Notes: generated by a model from the letters alone, not told the origin. Shown: positions 16,768 to 26,535, counted from the stretch's first letter. The stretch: 64,000 nt of DNA from Sphingopyxis macrogoltabida (GCF_001307295.1 NZ_CP012700.1:3041001-3105000), one strand, 5' to 3'. A program made the numbers and translations.

Positions 16768-18339
16768 TCAGTGCATCGAAAGGGAAACATTCTTGGGAAG
16801 CGGCTTCAAAAAGATGACCAAAGGAACGGTCATCAAGGTCAGGACGCCCATCACCAAGAATACATCATTGTAGGTCATTACGAACGCGTCCCGCTGGATG
16901 GTCCGGCCTAGCATCGACATGGCACCCTCCATCCCGCCGAAGCTTTTCGCGAGTTCATCAAGATAAATCTGGAGTGAAGCACTGTTGGCATTCAGCGTCT
17001 CTTCCATGCGCCGGCTATGGTGCCAGATCCGCTGGTCCTGAAACGAAGCCAGTCCGGCCAAAGCGAAAGATCCTCCGAGATTTCGAGCGGCGTTAAAAAT
17101 ACCGGAGGCATCGCCAGCATCTGTCTTTGCCACCGAGGCTACGGTAGCCTGGTTCAGGAACATCATGGCCAGAATCATGCCAACACCCCGAATAAGCTGG
17201 CTTTCGATGAATACGGCGCCCCCAGATTCCGCGGTGAGGCTTATGCTGACGAAACAGCTGGCCGCCATCAGAAGCATTCCGACACCGACGGCAATGCGAA
17301 TGTGGAGTCTGCGGATCATGAAGGGCAGGATCGGCATAAGCACAAAAGCCGGAATACCCATCCAAAATATAACGAGCCCGGTTTGAAAAGCGTTATAATC
17401 GGATATGATCGCAAGAAATTGGGGAATGACGTAGGTCGAACCATACATGACCATTCCCAGGGCGAGAGCCATCACCGCAACGCTTCCGAATTGGCGATTG
17501 AGAAGGAGGCGGAGTTTCAGGACGGGCTTCGACGCGTTCAGCTGCCCGTATATGAGTGAAGCGAAACCGATAACGGCAATGAGTGCCAGCCAGCGAATAA
17601 GAGCGGATTCAAACCATTCCTCGCGATGCCCCTCCTCAAGCAACACAGTCAAAGCGCCCAACCCCAGAATCAGGCCGGCAATGCCCGCCCAATCAGCATC
17701 GGTCAGATACTCCCACTTCGGCTCTTCGTGAGGAAGCCCGACGAATAGCAGCAGCAGCAGTACGGCGCAGATTGGAACATTGACAAAGAAGGCATAGTGC
17801 CAGCTCAAATTTTCGGTCAGCCAGCCACCGATCAGCGGCCCCATGACCGGACCCAGAATCACTGTCATGCCGAACAGCGCCATGCCGATCGGCTGTTGAT
17901 GGGGCGGCAATCTTTTCGCCACGATGGTCATCGCAGTTGGTATCAGCGCACCACCCATGAAACCCTGACCCGTGCGACCGATGATCATGGTCGTGAGGTC
18001 GGTCGCCATACCGCAAAGAATTGAGAAGCCGGTGAACGCGGAAACCGCAATGATGAGCAGGTTTCGCAGTCCAAAAAGGCGTTCAAGCCAGGCGCTAAGC
18101 GGAATTACCACAATTTCGGCAACGAGAAATGCGGTGGCAATCCAAGTGCCCTCGGTGCCGCTGGCTCCGATTTCGCCCTGGATCACCGGAAGCGCGGAAT
18201 TGACGATAGAGATATCGAGTGTTGCGAGCATGGCGCCAAGTGCACCCGCTGCGACCGCTATCCACGCGGTGATATCGGCATTCCGCCTTTCTGCAGTCGG
18301 AGTACCAGAGGCGCTGTTCGATGCCAACTCGGCGGTCAT
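16768..18339 (-). CDS. emrB: DHA2-family MFS drug efflux transporter (EmrB/QacA type)
   Basis: 523 residues with about 14 hydrophobic segments. Typical DHA2 signatures are visible: LATLDISIVNSALPVIQGE near the start, GRTGQGFMGGALIPTAMTIV and LGPVMGPLIGGWLTENLSWHYAFFVNVP (motif C). It is a proton-driven inner-membrane pump that passes hydrophobic drugs to the HlyD-type adaptor. Its start overlaps the adaptor stop by 4 bases, which marks a translationally coupled operon. A divergent MarR gene probably represses it. Confidence 0.94.
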   Translation of the reverse strand: MTAELASNSASGTPTAERRNADITAWIAVAAGALGAMLATLDISIVNSALPVIQGEIGASGTEGTWIATAFLVAEIVVIPLSAWLERLFGLRNLLIIAVSAFTGFSILCGMATDLTTMIIGRTGQGFMGGALIPTAMTIVAKRLPPHQQPIGMALFGMTVILGPVMGPLIGGWLTENLSWHYAFFVNVPICAVLLLLLFVGLPHEEPKWEYLTDADWAGIAGLILGLGALTVLLEEGHREEWFESALIRWLALIAVIGFASLIYGQLNASKPVLKLRLLLNRQFGSVAVMALALGMVMYGSTYVIPQFLAIISDYNAFQTGLVIFWMGIPAFVLMPILPFMIRRLHIRIAVGVGMLLMAASCFVSISLTAESGGAVFIESQLIRGVGMILAMMFLNQATVASVAKTDAGDASGIFNAARNLGGSFALAGLASFQDQRIWHHSRRMEETLNANSASLQIYLDELAKSFGGMEGAMSMLGRTIQRDAFVMTYNDVFLVMGVLTLMTVPLVIFLKPLPKNVSLSMH

Positions 18340-19463
18340 TTGTCGGTACTCGAGATCTCTTTCAGCTCTCCGGCAGCGTTTCGCGTGTCGACAACTGCCA
18401 CAACCGACATGCCCGGGACGAGCAGACGACGCACTTTGGGCGAGGCTATTATCGCGATACGAACCGTTATCCGCTGAACAATCTTGGTGAAATTCCCTGT
18501 GGCGTTTTCGGGCGGCAGGATCGAAAATTCTGCTCCGGTTCCGGGCGAGATGCTCTCAACGCGTCCAGCAATCTCAAAGTCGGGAAGAGCATCGACCTCG
18601 AGCCTGACCGGTTGCCCCGCCCGCAAAAGGCCGACCTGCGTCTCCTTGAAATTAGCGATGACGTAGATTTCGTTTACCGGAACCACCGTCATCAATCGCT
18701 GACCGGGCTGAACGAATTGGCCGACCCTTACTGTTAGATCGCCAACGCGACCTCCCTTGCTGGCTCGCAGCAGAGTCGATGTGACATCTAGGTCGGCCGC
18801 TTCCAGCTGCGCGCGGGCCGCGTCAGCTTGGGCTTCGGTCTGGTCGATCTGTTTGAACAAGGTGGCCCTCCGACCGTTGGCAGCAGAGACTGCTGCCTGG
18901 GCAGCAACAAAGTCGGCGTGCGCTTGCTGCGCCTGTGTCTCATATTGTTGAAGCTTTTCTCGCGGCTCCGCACCGGTCGCGGCAAGGGGGCGATACCTCG
19001 CTACCTGCTCATTGGCGAGGTCGAGCGCCGCGCGCTTGGCGGCGAGTTGGGCCCGCGCCTGCCGAATCGCTGAGTCCTGTTCGGTTACTTGCGAGCGGAT
19101 TGTGTCGGCGCCGGCCAGCGTCGCCGCAATTTGCGCACGCGCCTGTTGCGCCTGGGCTCTATAATCTCGCACATCCAGTTGCACGAGCGCCTCGCCGGGA
19201 CTGACCCGCCCGTTCTCAGAGACGAGCACCGCGTCCACGTATCCGGCCACTTTTGATGAAACCACAACGCTGTCGGCCGCGACATAGGCGTTGTCGGTCG
19301 ACTGCATGTACTGCCCATAGGTGACATGCCTGTAATACCACCAACCACCTGCAATCAGCGCAGCAGTGATGGCTATGATGAGGATGAGGCGAAATTTGGG
19401 TTGCGATTTCAGGCTGGATGCGGGCGCGCGATCCTGTTCCCGCTCATTTGGTTCGTCGGTCAT
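18336..19463 (-). CDS. emrA: HlyD-family membrane fusion protein (EmrA type)
   Basis: 375 residues from ATG 19463, which has AAGAGG upstream; a start at 19490 has no ribosome site. One membrane helix (about 25-45), a lipoyl half-motif (DNAYVAADSVVVSSKVAGYV), a long alpha-hairpin coiled coil (about 90-210) and a beta-barrel (GQRLMTVVPVNEIYVIANFKETQ) are in the EmrA order. It bridges the MFS pump and the outer membrane factor. It is first in the operon, facing the MarR gene across about 130 bp that should contain both promoters. Confidence 0.93.
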   Translation of the reverse strand: MTDEPNEREQDRAPASSLKSQPKFRLILIIAITAALIAGGWWYYRHVTYGQYMQSTDNAYVAADSVVVSSKVAGYVDAVLVSENGRVSPGEALVQLDVRDYRAQAQQARAQIAATLAGADTIRSQVTEQDSAIRQARAQLAAKRAALDLANEQVARYRPLAATGAEPREKLQQYETQAQQAHADFVAAQAAVSAANGRRATLFKQIDQTEAQADAARAQLEAADLDVTSTLLRASKGGRVGDLTVRVGQFVQPGQRLMTVVPVNEIYVIANFKETQVGLLRAGQPVRLEVDALPDFEIAGRVESISPGTGAEFSILPPENATGNFTKIVQRITVRIAIIASPKVRRLLVPGMSVVAVVDTRNAAGELKEISSTDK

Positions 19464-19594
19464 CTGCCTCTTTCGAAGGATTTTGGACATGTGCTAAGTC
19501 GCTTCATGGCGTGGCGTAGACCGTTCCATCCGGTTAGTAAAATCGTTTAGTAATTTGCGTTTTGGCATTCCCACGAAACGGACTAGGCAGCGGT

Positions 19595-20083
19595 ATGAAC
19601 GCAAATCTCGACACAATGCCGCCACGGCTTCGCGAAGGCGCCCTCACCGACGACGACCGTATGCTATATTTGATGGACGAGATTAGTCGGGGGGCGAGGC
19701 GCGCTTATGACGCACGGATTGCCAAGATTGGCCTCAATCAGACGCAGTGGCGCATCATCGGACAACTTCTCCGCGAACCATCGTTGACGCAGGCCGGAAT
19801 TGCCAAGCGACTAGAGTTGGAATCCGCCACGATCGGTCAAGCCGTCGCTGGCCTTTGTGGGAAAGGATTGATGGAAAGGCGACGAGCCAAAACGGACGGC
19901 CGGGCATGGCAGCTCATCCTGACCCAGGAGCTCGACAGGTTGTTGCCCCAACTGAGAGAATCCGCGGACGGGCTGCATAGGGTCCTATGGCGGAACGCCA
20001 CGCGCGACGAAAAACGGACGTTGCTGGACATTCTTGTGCGGATTGCGTCGAATCTCGATCAGAGCCGGACCGATGCGGAATAG
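19595..20083 (+). CDS. MarR-family transcriptional regulator
   Basis: 162 residues from ATG 19595 (a start at 19562 is also possible). A winged helix (NQTQWRIIGQLLREPSLTQAGIAKRLELESATIGQAVAGLCGKGLMERRRAKTDGRAWQL) is flanked by dimerisation helices. Divergent to emrAB, the usual place of an EmrR-like repressor that senses the pump's substrates. Only 5 bp separate it from the UbiB-like gene, so the two are probably co-transcribed. Confidence 0.93.
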   Translation: MNANLDTMPPRLREGALTDDDRMLYLMDEISRGARRAYDARIAKIGLNQTQWRIIGQLLREPSLTQAGIAKRLELESATIGQAVAGLCGKGLMERRRAKTDGRAWQLILTQELDRLLPQLRESADGLHRVLWRNATRDEKRTLLDILVRIASNLDQSRTDAE

Positions 20084-20088
20084 GACAT

Positions 20089-21678
20089 ATGCCTGGGTTC
20101 CGAGATAAACCGATAGGAGACATCGCACGCGCCGCCGAGATAGGACAGATTCTTGTCCGGCACGGCGCCAAAAGCCTGGCGGGCGCTCTCGGAGTCATTC
20201 CGCATCCGGCCAAGTCAATCGATCCAGGTGAATTGCGGCCGGCGGCGGTCGTCGCACTCCTGCGCGACATTGGTCCGGTCGGAATAAAGCTTGGACAGCT
20301 GCTGGCGACGCGCAGCGATCTGTTTTCCAGGTCCTGGATTGCTGCCTTCGCGACGCTCCACGATCAGGTTTCTCCGGTGCCATTCGAAGAAATCGAGCCC
20401 ATCCTTGCCGCAAGCTGGGGAGCTGACTGGCGAGGGGAATTCACCCAATTCGATGAACAACCACTGGCTTCGGCTTCGGTAGCGCAGACCTACTCTGCTT
20501 CGCTGCTCGACGGCGCCGACGTTATCATAAAGGTGCGGCGTCCGGGCACTGCTGCGCGAATGGAGGCCGATGTGCGGCTCCTGACGCGCCTCGCCGCCGT
20601 TGCCGAGGATCGATCCCCTGAAATCGCCCGCTATCGCCCCGTAGAGTTCCTGCGAACCTTTGGCAGAAATCTTGCCTGGGAAATGGATCTGGCAGCAGAA
20701 GCTCGTGCATGCGAGCGTATCGGTGGCTATCTTGATACGCTTGGGATCAAGACTCCAACAATTCATTGGGAACTGACGGGGATACGGGTCAACGTCCAGG
20801 AGCGGCTGTATGGAACGCCCGCGTCTGCGATCGAGGCCGAATCGACCGACCCACGCGTGGCGGCGTTCGCGAGACAATATGCGAATGCAGTCCTGCGCAT
20901 GATCATTCTGAATGGCGAATTTCATGGCGATCCGCATCCAGGCAATGTTTTCCTTATCGGGGAACAGGATGTGGGCTTTATCGACTTCGGATCGGTCGGC
21001 ACTCTCACAAAGGCGAGGCGCGAGGAACTGGTACGACTTGTCATGGCTATAGCCGACGAAGACACAGCAGACGTCGCGAACGTGTTGCTCGAATGGGCTG
21101 GAGATCCGAAAGTTGACCGTGATGGGCTCACCCAGAATTTGGACCAGCTGATCGGTGAGTTCAGGGGAACGGTCCTTTCGGGGATTGAGTTCTCGCATAT
21201 TTTCAGCCGCGTGTTCGATCTCCTGCGAGACTATCAGCTCGCACTTCCGCCTGATCTGGCGATCCTTCTTCGAACATTGCTCACGGCGGAAGGGTTTGCG
21301 CGTTCCTTTGCGCCTGACTATAATATCGGGGAGGAAACACGCCCCATCATGTTGGAGCTGTTCGCAGAAAGATTCTCCCTTGGCAGGAATCGCGCCAATT
21401 TAAAAAAAGTTCGCCGACAACTCCTCGCCCTAGCGGCGATCATGCCTGACCTTCTCGATAACGCCGCCGCTATAGCCAAGTCCGGGCATGTGCCTGTCCA
21501 GATTGATCCGGCAAGTTTTGAGAAGCTCGCAGCCATTCGCCGCGCGAGCCAGCCTGTCAAAGGTCCTGTGGCGGCCGCACTTATCGTCTCCGCGGCGCTG
21601 CTTGCGAATCAATCCTGGGTGCTTGCAAGTGTTGCAGTGGCTCTTGCCGGGTTGGTTCTTCTGCGCAAATGGCGATAA
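20089..21678 (+). CDS. ABC1/UbiB-family protein kinase-like ATPase
   Basis: 529 residues from ATG 20089. The UbiB signatures are present: a KxGQ-type motif (VGIKLGQLLATRSD, about 62-75), the Ala-rich loop (ASASVAQTY), a VIIKVRRPG lysine strand, HGDPHPGN (about 280) and GFIDFGSVG. Two C-terminal hydrophobic helices (AALIVSAALLANQ, VAVALAGLVLL) anchor it in the membrane. Family members support ubiquinone synthesis or lipid handling with ATPase activity. Being next to a MarR-controlled drug pump suggests an accessory copy that responds to membrane stress, which is inference. Confidence 0.88.
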   Translation: MPGFRDKPIGDIARAAEIGQILVRHGAKSLAGALGVIPHPAKSIDPGELRPAAVVALLRDIGPVGIKLGQLLATRSDLFSRSWIAAFATLHDQVSPVPFEEIEPILAASWGADWRGEFTQFDEQPLASASVAQTYSASLLDGADVIIKVRRPGTAARMEADVRLLTRLAAVAEDRSPEIARYRPVEFLRTFGRNLAWEMDLAAEARACERIGGYLDTLGIKTPTIHWELTGIRVNVQERLYGTPASAIEAESTDPRVAAFARQYANAVLRMIILNGEFHGDPHPGNVFLIGEQDVGFIDFGSVGTLTKARREELVRLVMAIADEDTADVANVLLEWAGDPKVDRDGLTQNLDQLIGEFRGTVLSGIEFSHIFSRVFDLLRDYQLALPPDLAILLRTLLTAEGFARSFAPDYNIGEETRPIMLELFAERFSLGRNRANLKKVRRQLLALAAIMPDLLDNAAAIAKSGHVPVQIDPASFEKLAAIRRASQPVKGPVAAALIVSAALLANQSWVLASVAVALAGLVLLRKWR

Positions 21679-21739
21679 GATCGTTGCTCAGCTTGAACGG
21701 GCCAGCGTCCAATATCAGGCCAACTGAGAACTGGAGTTT

Positions 21740-22513
21740 ATGATGACACTGCAGAAGCCAGTCGATCCGGTCCCCGCAGCCACCATGCTGTTGCTTCGCG
21801 ACGAGCCGGAGTTCCAGGTGCTGATGGTCAAGCGGCATCACCAGATCGATTTTGCATCCGGCGCGCTGGTCTTTCCCGGTGGAAAGCCTTCTGCTGCCGA
21901 TGAAGCGCCTGAATGGGCCGATTATTGCAGGGGCTGGAAAACGCTAGATCCTACGCAGCGCACCCTTCGGATTGCCGCGATTCGTGAAGCCTTTGAGGAA
22001 GCAGGCATCCTGCTGGCCGATCATCGCGACGGTAGCGAGTTCGAGGATATTTGCGATCTTGAAAGCCGCAAAGCCGTCGAGCGAGGCGAGCGCGAATTTT
22101 TCGACATTGTGCGCGAGGCCGATGTGCAACTGCGCCTTGATCGCCTGAGCGAGTTCGCGCGGTGGATCACGCCCAGCTTTATGCAAAAGCGCTTCGACAC
22201 TCATTTCTTCGTCGTTCGCGCCCCAGAGCGCCAGATCGCAGCATGTGATGGATATGAAACCGTTGATGCGGAATGGCTTTCGCCAAGCAAAGCCCTGAAA
22301 CTGGGTGTCAGCGGTGAACGAACGATCATCTTTCCCACGCGATTGAACCTGCAACTGCTAGCCGAAGCTGCGAGCGCAGACGATTGCGTCGCGCGGGCCA
22401 AGGCTCGCGAAATCGTGCCGGTCCTTCCAGAAGTCATCCAGCGAGACGGCAAGAACATCCTCACTATCCCCGCCGACGTGGGATACGGCACAGCCTTCGA
22501 AGTTATCAGCTGA
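21740..22513 (+). CDS. NUDIX hydrolase
   Basis: 257 residues. The N-terminus (VPAATMLLLRDEPEFQVLMVKR) and the Nudix box, split by an insert (FPGGKPSAADE ... REAFEEAGILLADH), are clear. The long insert between the GG and the REAFEEAG helix is seen in NUDT7/NUDT19-like CoA or dinucleotide hydrolases. It should cleave a nucleoside diphosphate linked to another moiety. A GGAG site precedes ATG 21740. It follows the ubiB-like gene after 61 bp on the same strand. Confidence 0.87.
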   Translation: MMTLQKPVDPVPAATMLLLRDEPEFQVLMVKRHHQIDFASGALVFPGGKPSAADEAPEWADYCRGWKTLDPTQRTLRIAAIREAFEEAGILLADHRDGSEFEDICDLESRKAVERGEREFFDIVREADVQLRLDRLSEFARWITPSFMQKRFDTHFFVVRAPERQIAACDGYETVDAEWLSPSKALKLGVSGERTIIFPTRLNLQLLAEAASADDCVARAKAREIVPVLPEVIQRDGKNILTIPADVGYGTAFEVIS

Positions 22514-22611
22514 GATAGAAGCAAGCAAGCGGGGGCAAACTCTTACGATCCGTAGCCGGGTAACTGGGGGAATGGCTTGTTTTATCCCAGTATTTCTTGT
22601 CGCATAGTCTA

Positions 22612-23452
22612 GGGTCAGGACTCATTGATCAGAGCCAGAAGATGACGGTTGCGGCGAGTGCGACGGCGGAGAAGAAGGCCTTCGGGCAGCGATCGTAGCG
22701 TGTTGCGACCCGCCTCCAGTCTTTGAGGCGGCCGAACATGATCTCGATGCGGTTACGGCGTTTGTAGCGGCGTTTGTCGTACTTTACGGTCGTGTTCCGG
22801 ATTTTTCAGCCCGGGATGCAGGGCGTGATACCCTTCTCCTGCAGGGCGTCGCGGAACCAGTCGGCATCATAGCCTCGGTCGGCCAGCATCCATTGCGCGT
22901 TGGGCAGACTGTCGAGCAAAGCGGCCGCGCCAGTGTAGTCGCTGACCGGTCCGGCGGTCAGGAAGAAGCTGATTGGACGACCATTCGCATCACTCACGGC
23001 ATGAAGCTTGGTGTTCATGCCGCCTTTCGTCCGGCCGATCAGGCGTCCTGGACCCCCTTTTTTACCCGCAGGCTCGACGCCGTGCGGTGCGCTTTAAGAT
23101 AGGTCGCGTCGATCATGATCGTCTTGCGCTCGGGAGCCTGAGGTGTCGCCAGGCCTTCCATCATGCGGATGAAGATGCCTTTGTCGCTCCACCGCTTCCA
23201 GCGATTGTAGAGCGTCTTCGCCGGGCCGTATTCCCTCGGCGCATCGCGCCACCTCAGCCCATTGCGGTTGACGAAGATGATCCCGCTCAAAACGCGCCGA
23301 TCATCAACGCGCTCGCGGCCATGGCTCTTGGGAAAATAGGGCTGAAGCCGAGCCATCTGCTCGTCCGTCAGCCAGAATAAATCGCTCAAATTCAGGCTCC
23401 TTCGCAGCCGCCTGAATCACAGCCATCACCGCAAATCAATGGGTCCTGACCC
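22612..23452 (-). mobile_element. IS5-family (IS427-like) element with damaged transposase
   Basis: 841 bp with inverted ends starting GGGTCAGGAC, flanked by TA. The transposase is encoded in two frames on the minus strand: 5' frame at 23389-23039 and 3' frame down to 22629. It abuts the next IS5 element with only TA between. Confidence 0.88.
22629..23389 (-). pseudogene. IS5-family transposase, two frames, with an internal stop
   Basis: The 5' frame (23389-23039) starts SDLFWLTDEQMARLQPYFP and runs to DATYLKAHRTASSLRVKKG; members of the IS427 group join it to the second frame by programmed frameshifting. The second frame gives GGMNTKLHAVSDANGRP, LADRGYDADWFR and then CIPG followed by TGA (about 22812), after which the frame continues KIRNTTVKYDKRRYKRRN to VIFWL. 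Relatives I know have Arg (CGA) at this place, so a C-to-T change probably made the stop. The catalytic Glu region lies beyond it, so the enzyme is likely dead. Confidence 0.8.
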
Positions 23453-23454
23453 TA

Positions 23455-24303
23455 GGCCGTGTTGACAAAAGGGATTCCCAAATCCTCCTCCTTCTGATTC
23501 AAGACTGCTTTTTGAGGATCAGTCATGGGTCGCGGGGATTTGTCGGATGCGGAGTGGGACCTGATTGGGCCGCTGCTGCCGCCTGAACGTGGTCGCTGGG
23601 CGCGGCCGTCGGGCGATAATCGTCGCTTTCTCAACGGCATGCTTCACGTGCTGCGGGTCGGCTGCCCTTGGCGCGACATGCACGAGCGCTACGGCAAGTG
23701 GAACTCGGTCTATGTCCGCTTCCGGCGCTGGGCCGAACAGGGTGTCTGGGATGCCCTGCTGCAAACGCTGGTCGATCTGGGTCTGACCGACGACTGGCAA
23801 CATATGATCGACAGCACCAGCGTTCGCGGCCATGTTTCGGCAGCGGGCGGAAAAGGGGGGCTTGTGCGAACGCTCTTGGTCGATCACGCGGCGGCTTTAC
23901 GAGCAAAATCCACGCCCGCTGCGACAATCAAGGACTGCCTGTCGGCTTCATCCTGACCGGCGGCGAGGCTTCTGATTACACCGCTGCCGAACCGCTGATG
24001 GCGATCCCCGTCGCCACACCCAAGGCGCTGCTCGCGGACAAGGGCTATGATGGTGATCGCTTCCGGGAAAGCCTGCTGACCCGGGGCATCCTGCCGATCA
24101 TCCCGCCCCGCTCGAACCGCAAGGTGCCAGAGCATCCCGACTATCGCCGTTACAAGGACCGCAACCGCGTCGAGCGCATGTTCGGAAAGCTCAAACAGCA
24201 ACGACGCATCGCCACTCGATATGACAAAACCCTTCTCTCGTTCGAGAGCTTCCTAAACCTCGCCGCCACGCGGCTATGGCTGAAGTCTTTTGTCAACGCG
24301 GCC
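23455..24303 (+). mobile_element. IS5-family element, second type
   Basis: 849 bp with inverted ends GGCCG(T/C)GTTGACAAAAG, flanked by TA on both sides (CTAG context). Its left TA is the right TA of the preceding IS5 element. It encodes a two-frame transposase on the plus strand. Confidence 0.88.
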
Positions 24304-24306
24304 TAG
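23525..24306 (+). CDS. IS5-family transposase, two overlapping frames
   Basis: Frame 1 (23525-23956) gives GRGDLSDAEWDLIGPLLPPE and HMIDSTSVRGHVSAAGGKGG with the first Asp. At the run GGAAAAGGGGGG (about 23849-23860) translation must slip into the second frame, which gives LGRSRGGFTSKIHARCDNQG, LLADKGYDGDRFRE (second Asp) and NRVERMFGKLKQQRRIATRYDK (Glu), ending LWLKSFVNAA at 24306. The layout is the normal two-frame design of such elements, so the product can be functional by frameshifting. Confidence 0.85.
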
Positions 24307-24328
24307 GGACCTCACCGGCGGATTTCCA

Positions 24329-24601
24329 TCAAGGCCAGCGGCACTCAAAACGCCGCACAAACAGGCCGGACATATGAAAGCAACCGATCAAAGCCATCGC
24401 GACCACAAAGCCCTTGCCATAGGGGGCGTCCACATATGAATCAGAAAACCGCCCAAAAAAGAATCCCCTTTGAATCAGCCAAATGTCATCCCGCTCTAAC
24501 TCCTCGCCCAGCCAATGATATCTACGGCGGAAAACTCTAACCGCAACTGGTCCAGAATTCAGGTGGCAGAGCACCTGAAATGGAGGCGGCGCCGTTCTCA
24601 C
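24329..24601 (-). CDS. Small hypothetical protein, doubtful
   Basis: 90 codons from a GTG just after the stop of the secreted-protein gene on the same strand. The C-terminal two thirds (HWLGEELERDDIWLIQRGFFFGRF, GKGFVVAMALIGC) look protein-like, with a possible membrane segment, but no family is recognised and the start has no clear ribosome site. It could be a real small gene or chance reading. It is the only candidate in the 300 bp between the IS5 pair and 24605. Confidence 0.35.
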   Translation of the reverse strand: MRTAPPPFQVLCHLNSGPVAVRVFRRRYHWLGEELERDDIWLIQRGFFFGRFSDSYVDAPYGKGFVVAMALIGCFHMSGLFVRRFECRWP

Positions 24602-24604
24602 AGG

Positions 24605-25927
24605 TCAGAGCCGCACGCATCCCCGCAGGGTATCGCGCAGCACTGCAATTGAATTGCTGAGCGAGGCTTCGCCTTCCAGCCGCCCGTTGATACGTAGCAT
24701 CACCGTCCCGCTTTGCTGCATGAGCAGGGGAACAAGTTGCGTACCCGTCACGCCGCCGATCCATTGAGTGCCGTTCGCATTGGCGCGCTGAACGGATATG
24801 CTAACGAGCCGACCGGAGAAGTTCCACGTCATCGTCATCGCATTGTCGGCGGAGGGCTTGTTGAGCAGCATCGCCATGTAGGGCTTTCCGCCTTCACAAT
24901 AGAGACTGAGGGCTTCGATGTTGGGCGATGCCGCGGCGCTCACATAAGCCATGGGCGCGCGACCTTGCACCGGTACAACTTCCCAGGGTGTACCGGGAAG
25001 CGGCACTGCCGTTTCGGGCGGGCTTTTGTCCAACAGCGTCTTGATTTCCGGCGCAATCGGCAGCCTAACGCCCGAAGCAGACGGATAAACTGTTAGCTTG
25101 CCGCGCTCCCAAAGGCCCACCTGCACCGCACGGCGCGCCGGGTCTATTATTATATAGGCCTGCTCCACACCGCCCTGATGCTGCGCATTGCCGGAAAGAT
25201 AGTAATAGTTCCCAGCCCGCTGCAATGGCGAGACGGCTGAGAGATTGGTCCGCAGCGCAGCCATCTTCGGCCCCATCCGGGCCTTCAATGCCGCAGCCAA
25301 GGTACCCTTATCGAACAGGTCGATATTGTCCTTGGCGTAGCTTCCCGGATATTTGCCGACGAGGCTGGCGAGATTGGTCCATTCCGCTGGAATGCCTTGC
25401 ACGGCCACCGCCGGCTCAGGCCGTGGCGGCAGTGGCGTGCCAGCAAGAGCGCTGCCCTGGCAGAGCGTGAACGGGCCGCCACCCGTGAAGGCCGCATGGA
25501 AAGAAGCCGGGCGTTGGCCGCGCGGCAGATCGGATTCAAAGCGGATGACACCGCGCTTCTCGTCGTCGTTCACATACATGAGAACCCGACCAAAATCATT
25601 GCTGCTAACTGGAAAGGGAAAAAATACTGCCATGATGCCGTCATAGCTCTGGCCCATGAAGGTGAGAGCATATTCCACCCGAGGGGGCTTTATTTCCCGA
25701 CCATTGGCGCGGAACGTCATGCCCTTTTCATCGATGGTTACGCGCGGTTCCTTTGAGCAGTCGCCGCGCGGGGCGTAGCTGCCAAAGATATGGTCGACGC
25801 CCTGATCCTTGAAGCTGGATAGTGGTAGCGCCTGCGCACTTGCGGCAGCAATCGTGGCAATCGCACAAGCGGCAAGACCTACACCCGAAAGGCGGATTGT
25901 GGACGGCATGTGAAATGGCAATGTCAT
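24605..25927 (-). CDS. Secreted protein of unknown function
   Basis: 440 residues from ATG 25927. A signal peptide (IRLSGVGLAACAIATIAAASAQA) precedes a mature protein with no motif I recognise. A first half (about 30-160, with GSYAPRGDCSKEPRVTIDEKGMTF) and a later beta-rich half (AYIIIDPARRAVQVGLWERG, MAMLLNKPSADNAMTMTW) are likely two periplasmic domains. It has a few Cys (CSKEP, TLCQG, YCEGG, GCVRL) that could pair. No neighbour gives a functional hint. Between its start and the TonB receptor lie about 690 bp with a gene remnant and a hairpin. Confidence 0.75.
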   Translation of the reverse strand: MTLPFHMPSTIRLSGVGLAACAIATIAAASAQALPLSSFKDQGVDHIFGSYAPRGDCSKEPRVTIDEKGMTFRANGREIKPPRVEYALTFMGQSYDGIMAVFFPFPVSSNDFGRVLMYVNDDEKRGVIRFESDLPRGQRPASFHAAFTGGGPFTLCQGSALAGTPLPPRPEPAVAVQGIPAEWTNLASLVGKYPGSYAKDNIDLFDKGTLAAALKARMGPKMAALRTNLSAVSPLQRAGNYYYLSGNAQHQGGVEQAYIIIDPARRAVQVGLWERGKLTVYPSASGVRLPIAPEIKTLLDKSPPETAVPLPGTPWEVVPVQGRAPMAYVSAAASPNIEALSLYCEGGKPYMAMLLNKPSADNAMTMTWNFSGRLVSISVQRANANGTQWIGGVTGTQLVPLLMQQSGTVMLRINGRLEGEASLSNSIAVLRDTLRGCVRL

Positions 25928-26189
25928 GTCGAATCCCCATCGAAGTGGTGACGGTTTTCGCGCGCACATGGCTCAGTCACGAGGTAAATTGGTGCGCCGG
26001 TCGCCTTGATCCTATTTGGCCAACAGGATAGCTGACTTAAGGGATGGTTTGGTTCTGGTCATGGATGCCCCCACGTGAAAGCCCTGCCCGGCAGGGACCG
26101 TGACGTGGTTAATACGATCTTGATGACTCTAAAATGAACGGGAAGGAATAGGTGAACTGACCTGACCCCCTGGTTTCCACCAGCCGGGA

Positions 26190-26330
26190 TCAGAGCCCGG
26201 CCTTTTGCACTGCTATCCAACTTTCGACCACGCGGGTCATGCGCTCCGGATCGGGCATGCCGTACCGCAGCCGCATCCAAAAGTCGTCGGCGCGCGCTCG
26301 ACCGCGCCAAGGCTGAAGCGCTGACAGCAA
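26190..26330 (-). pseudogene. Possible C-terminal gene remnant
   Basis: On the minus strand this reads RGRARADDFWMRLRYGMPDPERMTRVVESWIAVQ...AGL and then a stop, which looks like the end of a real protein, with high third-position GC. No start or N-terminal part is found upstream, where the sequence becomes AT-rich. I do not recognise the family; chance is possible. Confidence 0.3.
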
Positions 26331-26512
26331 GCATCGGATGTATAAACTGATATCTTCGGATCTGAGATGGCACACCTCCCACCGCCCCGAGCAAAATAAT
26401 AAAGTGCCATAATAAAGTTCTTTACCAAATGCCGAAAAACTGCTCATCTTCCAGCCGAGCGGCGAGAATCTTTTCCTCTCCGGAAATCTCCTTCTGGCCA
26501 CTCCTCAAACTC

Positions 26513-26535
26513 GGGGCAGCTCGGCGAGCTGCCCC
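26513..26535 (+). terminator. Perfect hairpin followed by ATTTTTG in a TonB receptor leader
   Basis: A 10-bp perfect stem (GGGGCAGCTC / GAGCTGCCCC) with a 3-base loop is followed by ATTTTTG. It lies 80 bp upstream of the receptor ATG with no plus-strand gene before it, so it is either an attenuator in the leader or the terminator of a lost gene. Confidence 0.6.

Noticed and set aside
20215..21198. 327-codon minus-strand open frame
   Set aside because: Antisense to the UbiB-like gene, which carries all family motifs.
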